Positions 31,030-37,675 of a stretch of 37,675 nt of DNA are shown here, in pieces. A program made the position numbers and the translations under genes. This DNA comes from Thermoplasmata archaeon UBA184 (GTDB taxonomy: Archaea > Thermoplasmatota > Thermoplasmata > Lutacidiplasmatales > UBA184): the NCBI GenBank assembly GCA_002495185.1, contig DAEB01000024.1, positions 7,165 to 44,839 on the forward strand. The letters are read 5' to 3'. The notes under the pieces are model-generated. The model saw only the letters and a program-made list of their open reading frames with translations. It searched no databases and was not told the DNA's origin. The number at the start of each line of letters is the position of its first letter. The stretch's first letter is position 1.

Positions 31030-34000
31030 TCACTGCTCGCCCGCGTCGCGCCCAAAGGTTGCCTGAAACTGATCGAGGTCGGTGGGGCGCATCAGGGCGG
31101 GAGTCAGGAGCACCCAGATCCGCGCGTCGTTCTCCCGGGCGAGCCGGTCGAACTGCACGAGCCCCGACAGAACGGCATCGACGCCGTGGATCCGCACGAG
31201 GTACTCGATTCCCTCGAGGAAGAACGCGGTCGCGCGGTCCTCGAGGAGCTTGCGGCCCAGCAACGTCCACACGGCGTCGAGGTCGGCCGGTCGGATCGAG
31301 GGTCCTCGGCCGATGTTCGTCAGCCAGTAGACCTCGATCGGCCGGGACCCCACGCGCGCCCGGATCCGCTCGGGCGACTCACGCACGAGACAAACCCCCC
31401 GGTGTCCCGCCGCGGTCGAGTCAAGGAATCCGGAGAGGGCGACCGTCAAGGGATCCCCGATGCACAACTCGACCCCCGAGGGAAGGGCCACTGGCTCGGG
31501 CGAAGGGGTCACCGGGGCCGGGCCCGCTTGCGCCTCCGGCGCGATCTCGGGAGCCACCGGCGGAGCCATCGCAGGTGTCCCCTCGCCGGATTCATCGCCT
31601 TCCTCGGCCGCCGCCGGGGCGGGCTCCGCCTCGGCAACAGGCGGGCTCTCCGGTTCCTCGGGCTTGATCTCCTCGGCCGGAGCTTCGGGCTCCGTCTCCC
31701 GGGGAGCCTCGGGATGCGGCACGGTTCCCTCTGCCGGCGCGGGTTCGCCGGTCACCGTGGGAGGGGCCTCTGGGGGGACTTCTGGTTCCGGCCCGGAAGT
31801 CGGTTCGACAGGTGCCGGCTCGGAGGAGGGAGCCGGTGCAGCGACCTCCTCAGAAGGTGCGGTCTCCGTCTCGGCAAGGGGCACCGGCACCTCTACCGAT
31901 GCGGGCTCGGCCCGCTCTTCCGTCGGCTCCGGTGGAATGCGTGGTTCGACGGCAGGCCCCGGCTCGACCGAAGTTCCGGCCGGCGCTTCCAAAGGTGCGA
32001 GGCCCTCCTCGGGAGCAGGTGGAGGACCGGGAGCAAGCGGCGGCTCGGCGGCGGGAGGCTCAGCGGGGGCCCCGGGCGGACCCACCTCGGGTGGAGGGGA
32101 AGGGGTTGGAACGGAGGACTGCTCGGGGCTCGCGGGCGTTTCCTCCAGGACCTCTTCCGGCTCTGGAAGGGGTTCGGGCGGCGGCAACTCGGGTTCGGAA
32201 GACGGTGGCTCAGACGGAGCTGGCAATTCGGCTGTCTCGGGAGCGGACGGCGCTGCCACGGCCGGAACGGGGAGGGCCGACTCCGCCCCGACCTCCTCGG
32301 GTGGCAAAGTCGCGGGGGGTTCGGGAATAGGCTCGGAGGGAGCGCTCTCGACAGTGGGCGTCGTCGTCTCGGCCGGCAAGGGAGCTTCTCCCTCGGAGGC
32401 GGCCGGTTCGGGAGTCGGCGAAGGCGCGGACTCTTCCATGCTCGGGCCGGGAGCCGGGGGCGGTACGGAGACCACCGGCGGCTCTGGGACAGGGACGATG
32501 GTAGGAGGAGGAGGGGTCGAAGCCGGAGGCGGTGTCGCTTCCTCGGGGTGCCCGACCGGTCCGGTGGTCGACGCAGAAGGCGGGCCGGGTCGCTCCGGGG
32601 GCGTTGCGGCTTGCCCTGCGAGCTTCTCGAGAACGAGAGTCGCCACCGGTCCACCGAACCCGGGAAGCGCGACGACGGTTTGGAGCGAGGCATGTCGGTA
32701 GTCGTCCACGCTGTGCATCCCGAGCTCCCACGCCGAGGAGATCTTCGCCGGACCGAGGAGCGGGACCCCGACGATATTGTCCAGCTCCTGACCGAGGGCG
32801 CGAACCGCCTCCTCATGCGCGACGACCTTCTCGTCCGCGTAGTCGACCTCGTCGACGGGTCCGGTCAGAACGCGAACCGATACCCTCCGCAGACGGGGCC
32901 CCGGAGCACGATGCTTCGTCGTCGCCTTACGGGGGGAGAGGTCGGGCACGTGGACCCACCATCGTTCGCCGGTTCTCGTCCGACCGGTGAGGGCGTTCGG
33001 GGGAACCGGCTCTTCCGAACGCTCGATGACCCGGAACTCTCGAACGCCGAGATATCGCGCGAGAGCCTCGGCGTCCGTGCGGAGCTCGGTCGCGAGCGGG
33101 TCCTTGACCGTCGCGATCGCGACGCGAGCGGTGCCGGGCCGTGCCGGGTCTGCTCGAAGAACGCGTTCGAGACGGTGGATGAGCCAGAACGCATCGGAGG
33201 AGAGCGGGGGAGGACCCGACGGTGTCGGCTCGATTCCCGCCGGGAGTTCGGCGTACATCTCTCCCAGGGACCAGGGCACGGGAACAACCCGGTCGGGAAG
33301 CGTGTCAACGAACGTGACCATCCCGGGAAGGATGCGAACCGGATAGCTGGTGATTACGACGCTCAACTCTTCCGAACCCCCGGCGGCGCGTCGGGCCGGC
33401 ATCCGCTGGAGCAGGTGGACGATCTGGGAGGCCTGGGTCGGGTAGACCTTCTGAATCTCGGATTCCACGGGTTTGAGGACACGTTGCCGCCCCGCCCAAG
33501 GTTCTCGGGGGGAGCCGACCTCGAGCCGGGTCACGCGCGCAAGACGGGCGAGAGTCTCCTTCTCCGCCCGGAGGCGGTCCCCCACGTCGTCGGACGCCAC
33601 GGCGAGTACGAGAGAGGGGATCGGGGTCGACCTCGGAATCCGGTAGGAGCGACGGAAACGCTGAATGCTCCGGAGTACCGCGCGCCACCGTCCCCACGCC
33701 GCCGCCAGCTCGTCGTTGAGGAGGGCGCGGTCGAGACCCGGCAGCGGTTGCTCGAACAGGCTTGCCCGGTCCGACGAGACGGCGCGATGCACCGATTCCG
33801 AGGTGAACGGTGCGATCGGCGCGAGAGTCTCCGAGATCCCCCGGAAGAGATGGAACAAGGTCCGGAGCGCCCCCCGTTTGGACGGGGGGCTCCCACCAAG
33901 GGCGAGCCGGGGCTCGATCAGGTCACGGTACTCGGCAAGGTCGTTGTCGAGGAACTGCGCGACCCGACGGTGGGCGGCCCCGGCGGCTCCCCGGTCGAAG

Positions 34001-35862
34001 TGAGCGAGCGCGAGGACGCGCGTCCGTTCCCAGCGCGCGACGATCGCGCGGTCCTCGACCTCGAGTTCCTCGAGGGACCCGCCGAGGGGACGTGCGAAGG
34101 TCGCGACCATGGCGGCGTCGCATCGGCGCAGGGTGTCGTGGGCGAGAGACCACCACCGAAGGAGCCGTTCGGACTCGCGGCGGCACTGGTCAGCAAATCG
34201 TCGACCGGTCGACTCGAGCACCGTACAGCGAACGATGGCGCATCGGACGGCGTCCGCGCCGTAGGTGGCGACGAGGTCGGCGACATCGGGGACATTCACG
34301 GTCGGAGCCACCGTGAGGGCGAGCTCCCCGACCGGGCCTTCCACCCCCGAGGATGCGGCGAGGTGGTTGATCAACGCCGGCACGCGGCGACGATGGCCCA
34401 GGTAGAAATGCACCGAGTCGCCTTCGGGGAACGGGTCGAGACCGGCCCAGGTAGCGACCGCGGATTCGAAGGAAGAAAGGAGCTTCCGGCGAACCGGGGT
34501 CCGCTGGCCGCCGCAGGGGCACTTCGGGTCCGCGTCCGGGCGGTCGAGGCGTTCGCATCGAGCGCACTCGAGAAGCGTCACCGCCGACGCGTCCTCGGAC
34601 GGGCTCGCCTCGCTGACCGCCCACGGGGCGACCTCCCCCCCGGTCGGGAAGGAGTCCTTCGGGAGGAGCCGTGTGAACGCCGCACGACGCTCGGGCGGTA
34701 GGCGCGAGGGCTCGAGACACCAGGTGCGGGCGGGGGCCCACAGGAGGGCCGTCCCGCAGAGGGCGCAGTACGGCACCCCCCGTTTGACCCGAAGGTGAGC
34801 GAGCAGCGCGCCCGCCTCCGAGAGGTCGCGGAGGACGAACTCGTCCGCTGTCTCGAGGTCCAGGCCGGCGTACTTGTGCATCAAGGTGAAGTCAAGCCGT
34901 CCTCGGATCGTCAGGAGAGGCCAACCGGCAACGCCGTGTCGGTCCGCGATGCGCGCGTCGGTCGGTCCATGGCCGGGAACGAGCGGAACGATCCCGGTCC
35001 CGCTGTCCCCGACGTCGGGGACCCCGAGGATCGTGCCGGCGGGAGGCGTCAGGTCGCCGCCCATCGGGAATTCGTGGCGGAGCGGGTAGGTGTACTGGAT
35101 TCCCACGAAGTCGCTCCCGGGGTGCTCCTCCACGACCTCGAGCGTCGAGTCGGGAATCCACAATCGAAGGCGCTCAAGGGCCGACGCCGAGCAAAGGAGC
35201 AGCTCACGCTCGTCCCGACGCCGGTACCCGGCGACCACGTACCGGGCCGTGGGGTTCACGAGGAGGGCGCTCGCTCCGAGGAGCTTCCAGGGTGCGTCGA
35301 CCCAGACGATCGCGTGAACGGTCAGCTCCTTGAACCGAATCGGAAACCGGACCAGATAGGTGTCCCCTTCTTTCTCTTCGTAGACGATCCGCTCCGGGCT
35401 TCGCAGTATCCCGCAGCTCGGGCAGACACGGAACGACTCGTCCCGAGTGCGGACGATTCCTTGGGCGGCAAGACGTTCGACGATCGCCCGGACGCCCGAA
35501 GCCCGGTCGCTGGAGTCCCACGGTGACCGGCCGTCTCCCCCCGTCCACACGCCCAGGCTCGCGAGGAGGGAGAGAACGGTCGTCGGGGCCTTCCTTGCCC
35601 CGGATTCGACCCTCCGCAAGGTTCCTTGGGCTCGGCGTCCGGCGAGAGCCAAGTATCGCGCATCGACGTCCGCCTCCACGGCCCGCTGCGCCACGTGCGA
35701 GGGGTAGTCGGCCGGGGACCAGAACCCCTCGACTTGATGGACGATCGGGCCATTTGGGGGCCCGAGGACCCCGCCGGCGGGTGGGAGACGACGGGCTCGC
35801 CAGAGCGAAACGACCTCCTCTTCGATCGAATGGGAGTTCGGTTCGACGACGGGGGTGCTCAT
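31030..35862 (-). CDS. Isoleucyl-tRNA-synthetase-like pseudoenzyme fused to HhH, Pro/Glu linker and DUF835
   Basis: 1610 residues. Residues 1 to about 820 follow the class Ia synthetase order. VLGPPNGPIVHQVEG (32-46) is where HIGH should be, but the histidines are gone. A CP1-like editing region is present: WVDAPWKLL replaces the Thr-rich WTTTPWTLP, and GTGIVPLVPGHG (288-299) has lost the His of GTGIVH. A zinc-type CARC...CPCGG (433-451) and SSFESAVATWA, the usual WFDSG region, follow. VAPTVNVPDVADLVATYGAD (518-537) aligns where KMSKSKGN-x-x-DP should be, with the lysines lost. An anticodon-binding-like helical domain spans about 560-750. After an unassigned stretch come a helix-hairpin-helix (about 1025-1082, VGVPLLG...VALPGFGG), a Pro/Glu-rich linker (about 1085-1459) and a C-terminal DUF835 domain (about 1460-1610). 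Known: HIGH and KMSKS are needed for ATP activation. Inference: it cannot charge tRNA; it may bind tRNA or act as a sensor. TTTATT at 35905-35910 suits its promoter. Confidence 0.82.
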   Translation of the reverse strand: MSTPVVEPNSHSIEEEVVSLWRARRLPPAGGVLGPPNGPIVHQVEGFWSPADYPSHVAQRAVEADVDARYLALAGRRAQGTLRRVESGARKAPTTVLSLLASLGVWTGGDGRSPWDSSDRASGVRAIVERLAAQGIVRTRDESFRVCPSCGILRSPERIVYEEKEGDTYLVRFPIRFKELTVHAIVWVDAPWKLLGASALLVNPTARYVVAGYRRRDERELLLCSASALERLRLWIPDSTLEVVEEHPGSDFVGIQYTYPLRHEFPMGGDLTPPAGTILGVPDVGDSGTGIVPLVPGHGPTDARIADRHGVAGWPLLTIRGRLDFTLMHKYAGLDLETADEFVLRDLSEAGALLAHLRVKRGVPYCALCGTALLWAPARTWCLEPSRLPPERRAAFTRLLPKDSFPTGGEVAPWAVSEASPSEDASAVTLLECARCERLDRPDADPKCPCGGQRTPVRRKLLSSFESAVATWAGLDPFPEGDSVHFYLGHRRRVPALINHLAASSGVEGPVGELALTVAPTVNVPDVADLVATYGADAVRCAIVRCTVLESTGRRFADQCRRESERLLRWWSLAHDTLRRCDAAMVATFARPLGGSLEELEVEDRAIVARWERTRVLALAHFDRGAAGAAHRRVAQFLDNDLAEYRDLIEPRLALGGSPPSKRGALRTLFHLFRGISETLAPIAPFTSESVHRAVSSDRASLFEQPLPGLDRALLNDELAAAWGRWRAVLRSIQRFRRSYRIPRSTPIPSLVLAVASDDVGDRLRAEKETLARLARVTRLEVGSPREPWAGRQRVLKPVESEIQKVYPTQASQIVHLLQRMPARRAAGGSEELSVVITSYPVRILPGMVTFVDTLPDRVVPVPWSLGEMYAELPAGIEPTPSGPPPLSSDAFWLIHRLERVLRADPARPGTARVAIATVKDPLATELRTDAEALARYLGVREFRVIERSEEPVPPNALTGRTRTGERWWVHVPDLSPRKATTKHRAPGPRLRRVSVRVLTGPVDEVDYADEKVVAHEEAVRALGQELDNIVGVPLLGPAKISSAWELGMHSVDDYRHASLQTVVALPGFGGPVATLVLEKLAGQAATPPERPGPPSASTTGPVGHPEEATPPPASTPPPPTIVPVPEPPVVSVPPPAPGPSMEESAPSPTPEPAASEGEAPLPAETTTPTVESAPSEPIPEPPATLPPEEVGAESALPVPAVAAPSAPETAELPAPSEPPSSEPELPPPEPLPEPEEVLEETPASPEQSSVPTPSPPPEVGPPGAPAEPPAAEPPLAPGPPPAPEEGLAPLEAPAGTSVEPGPAVEPRIPPEPTEERAEPASVEVPVPLAETETAPSEEVAAPAPSSEPAPVEPTSGPEPEVPPEAPPTVTGEPAPAEGTVPHPEAPRETEPEAPAEEIKPEEPESPPVAEAEPAPAAAEEGDESGEGTPAMAPPVAPEIAPEAQAGPAPVTPSPEPVALPSGVELCIGDPLTVALSGFLDSTAAGHRGVCLVRESPERIRARVGSRPIEVYWLTNIGRGPSIRPADLDAVWTLLGRKLLEDRATAFFLEGIEYLVRIHGVDAVLSGLVQFDRLARENDARIWVLLTPALMRPTDLDQFQATFGRDAGEQ

Positions 35863-35904
35863 GGATCAATCGGTCGTGGCTACACCTCGATGAGGCCGTG
35901 CAGG

Positions 35905-35962
35905 AATAAACCCTCCTTCCGACGGCCCTCCCGAGGGCAGGACGACCGGGACAACTCTTATC
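35905..35962. promoter_or_regulatory. Divergent promoter region between the synthetase-like gene and aIF5A
   Basis: TTTATT (35905-35910, minus strand) faces the gene at 35862 and predicts a leader of about 19 nt. CTTATC (35957-35962, plus strand) faces aIF5A and predicts transcription start near 35985. GAGGAG at 35987-35992 then stands 7 nt before the aIF5A ATG. Confidence 0.5.
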
Positions 35963-35999
35963 CCGTCCGGGTCCTGCCCGCCCGTCGAGGAGAATCGCG

Positions 36000-36386
36000 A
36001 TGGCCTGGACCCAACAGGAAGTCCGCGAGCTCAAGGAGGGGCGGTACATGCTCATCGACGAAGAGCCGTGCCGGATCCTGAGCATCCAGACCTCCAAACC
36101 GGGGAAGCACGGAGAAGCGAAGGCACGGATCGACGCGGTCGGGCTCTTTGACGGCTCGAAGAGAAGCGTCGTCTTTCCCGTGAAGCACAAGGTCCAGGTC
36201 CCGCTCATCGGGAAGCGCCAGGCGCAGGTCCTCTCGATGACCGATGCCGAAGTGCAGCTGATGGACCTCGAGACCTACGAGACGTTCAACCTCCCGCTCG
36301 ATGCCGAGACGAAGAGCCAGGTCAGCCCCGGTTCGGAAGTTCAGTATCTGGACGCGATGGGAAAGCGACGGATCACTCGAACGTAG
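36000..36386 (+). CDS. eif5A: Translation factor aIF5A
   Basis: 128 residues, the archaeal length. The hypusine loop is TSKPGKHGEAKARI, with K36 in PGKHG the residue modified by deoxyhypusine synthase. The N-terminal KOW-like domain (VRELKEGRYMLIDEEPCRIL) and the C-terminal OB domain (LIGKRQAQVLSMTDAEVQLMD) are complete. aIF5A binds the ribosomal E site and relieves stalls, especially at proline runs. A good ribosome-binding site (GAGGAG, 7 nt) precedes the ATG. It is divergent from the synthetase-like gene, which itself encodes several proline runs. Confidence 0.97.
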   Translation: MAWTQQEVRELKEGRYMLIDEEPCRILSIQTSKPGKHGEAKARIDAVGLFDGSKRSVVFPVKHKVQVPLIGKRQAQVLSMTDAEVQLMDLETYETFNLPLDAETKSQVSPGSEVQYLDAMGKRRITRT

Positions 36387-36434
36387 TCGGTCGTCCCCGG
36401 GGCCCTCGAGGAGACAGAGCGGCTCCTCGCTTGA

Positions 36435-36442
36435 TTAATAAA
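36435..36442 (+). promoter_or_regulatory. TATA box of the terminal coiled-coil gene
   Basis: TTAATAAA predicts transcription start near 36464, about 10 nt before the GTG at 36474. Confidence 0.5.
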
Positions 36443-36473
36443 GGGGAGGGCGCATGAAACCGATGTCCGAAGC

Positions 36474-37675
36474 GTGCGAAAGCTGCTGTTGGACCGGCTC
36501 GGTTTAGGAGGTGGTCGTACGACAGGTCCGGGAGGGCTCGGAGGTGTCTCCTCCTCGCGTCTCACCCGGATCCTGCAAGAGAAGGCCGAGGCGCTCAAGA
36601 AGCAGCGCCAAGCGGCCGAGGCGACGCTGAAGGAGATCGATGACCAGGTCGCTCGACTCGACCAGCTCGGGATCACTCCTCCCGAGGTGCCCGAGCGACA
36701 GACCGCGCTGCGGGAGCTCGCCCGCCGGGCCGACTGGAACGGGGTCGAGAGCCAGGCGAAAGCGATGGCGGACTACCTCGCGAAGACCGTTCCCCTCACG
36801 ATCCAGGAGCGACGGACCCGAACGGCCGAGTCCGTCCGCCGATTCTCCGGGCTCGGCCTGACCGCTCCCCCGGACGTCACTTCCGAGCTCGACGCCCTTG
36901 CCCATCCGCCGGAGGGCGAAGAGTGGTCCGTCACCGTCACCCGGCTCGCGAAGGTCGAGGAGGCGCTCCACGCGAGCGAGATGTCTCACGTGAACCAGGT
37001 CCGAGAGGAGGCCACGACGGTCGCGCGGTGGGGCGGTCTCAGCGCTGCTCGCCTTTCCGAATTCGAGCACCAGCTCGATGACGCGCTTCTCCCCGCGAAG
37101 GAGGACCGTCTCGCCGAGGCGTTCGAGAGCGTCGACCGCCTCCTTCGAACCGGGCTCCCCGAAGTCAACGAACGTCGGCGGAAGATCCAGGAGGAAGGCA
37201 CTCGCCTCGCCGCCGCGGCCAAGGAGTTCGGTGCGCCGACCTCCCGGCTCGAGGCCGCGCTGAGCGCCTGCGCCGACGCGCCGCCCGACCGCTGGCCCGA
37301 AGTCGTGCCGGCGGCCGAATCCGCCTTCCAGGACGTTGGAGAGGCGATGCGGGAACGGTGCGTGCAGATCCTCGACGCGCTTCGGAACTCGCTGAACTCG
37401 ACGGCCGAATACGGGGTCGACCCGGCCTCCGCGCGAATGGCGGTCGAGGATGCCCTCGCCCGCATCAAGACGCTCGCGCCGCTCGAGATCGGTCCGGTCT
37501 TCCTCGAAGCCCGTCGCGCGGCCGAGGAGCCGATCGTGACGGTGGTCGCGGGTCTTCTGGACGAGGCGCGCCCCCGGATCGCGGATGCCCGTCGTCTGGG
37601 AAAGGACCCGAGCGAAGTGTTCGCGGCGATGAACCGGGCCCGCGAGGCCCTCCGGCTCAAGATCTACTCGGAGGC
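36474..37675 (+). CDS. Long helical/coiled-coil protein, cut by the window end
   Basis: About 400 residues are visible from the GTG at 36474 and the frame stays open to the end. The N-terminus has a Gly-rich stretch (LGLGGGRTTGPGGLGG) and then long charged helices: RILQEKAEALKKQRQAAEAT, TLKEIDDQVARLDQLG, TALRELARRAD, QVREEATTVARW, LSEFEHQLDDALLPAKEDRL, NERRRKIQEEGTRLAAAAKE. There are no membrane segments in the visible part. It could be a scaffold or a filament-like protein; no family is recognised. Two ATG codons (36454, 36463) are out of frame. It is downstream of aIF5A with its own TATA box. Confidence 0.75.
   Translation, partial: MRKLLLDRLGLGGGRTTGPGGLGGVSSSRLTRILQEKAEALKKQRQAAEATLKEIDDQVARLDQLGITPPEVPERQTALRELARRADWNGVESQAKAMADYLAKTVPLTIQERRTRTAESVRRFSGLGLTAPPDVTSELDALAHPPEGEEWSVTVTRLAKVEEALHASEMSHVNQVREEATTVARWGGLSAARLSEFEHQLDDALLPAKEDRLAEAFESVDRLLRTGLPEVNERRRKIQEEGTRLAAAAKEFGAPTSRLEAALSACADAPPDRWPEVVPAAESAFQDVGEAMRERCVQILDALRNSLNSTAEYGVDPASARMAVEDALARIKTLAPLEIGPVFLEARRAAEEPIVTVVAGLLDEARPRIADARRLGKDPSEVFAAMNRAREALRLKIYSE

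Noticed and set aside
30988..34701. 1237-codon open frame on the plus strand
   Set aside because: It is antisense to the synthetase-like gene; its Arg/Gly/Asp-rich text follows from the GC-rich, Pro/Glu-rich codons on the other strand and has no domain.
31030..35862. Annotating this gene as the functional IleRS
   Set aside because: Both ATP-site signatures and key editing residues are missing, and the fusion partners are not those of a charging enzyme.

Overview
The window looks like a chromosomal segment from a GC-rich archaeon, most likely a Thermoplasmata-type euryarchaeon, possibly from an acidic habitat. The evidence is an archaeal translation factor aIF5A, a DUF835 domain, an archaeal DUF217-type VapB antitoxin, a Thermoplasmata-style surface domain (VTFTETGLPAGW), a secreted G1 (glutamic, acid-active) peptidase, and many genes whose start codon lies 24-28 nt downstream of a TATA-like box, as expected for leaderless archaeal transcripts. 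There are no tRNA, rRNA, CRISPR or transposase genes that I can see.

Layout: 0.07-2.6 kb holds a tandem ribbon-helix-helix regulator and a novel repeat protein with a 33-residue period, two membrane helices and a zinc ribbon. 2.6-6.8 kb holds an atypical ammonium transporter, secreted or membrane-anchored proteins and a small putative winged-helix protein. 6.8-15 kb is an accessory stretch: a broken methyltransferase copy and its intact paralogue, a G1 peptidase, membrane-anchored proteins, an orphan RHH protein, a RelBE-like pair, an ArsR-SRPBCC-reductase operon and a VapBC pair. This stretch is punctuated by at least six copies of a short intergenic palindrome (TGCAAGAGTGGTTGCA type), all in the same orientation. 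15-22 kb holds a YcaQ/AlkX-like DNA glycosylase, an AadK-like nucleotidyltransferase, twin GNAT acetyltransferases, a VOC protein, GtrA and small membrane proteins. 22-31 kb holds a CxxC protein, a canonical ammonium transporter, a double zinc-ribbon membrane protein, a GT2 glycosyltransferase coupled to a coiled-coil membrane protein, an M3 oligopeptidase and two coupled membrane proteins. 31-36 kb is dominated by a 1610-residue gene, and the right edge carries aIF5A and the start of a long coiled-coil gene.

The most unusual items are as follows. (1) The 1610-aa protein is an isoleucyl-tRNA-synthetase-like chain with both the HIGH and KMSKS signatures erased, followed by a helix-hairpin-helix segment, about 375 residues of Pro/Glu-rich sequence and a DUF835 domain; it is divergent from aIF5A. 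(2) The palindrome-punctuated accessory stretch looks cassette-like. (3) Three otherwise unrelated proteins share a short C-terminal or internal motif (FLxELxxIQxxL). (4) The first Amt lacks two of the three canonical ammonium-recruitment residues. (5) The eight-unit YF-repeat protein is of a kind I do not recognise. All calls are from reading the sequence; no database searches were run.
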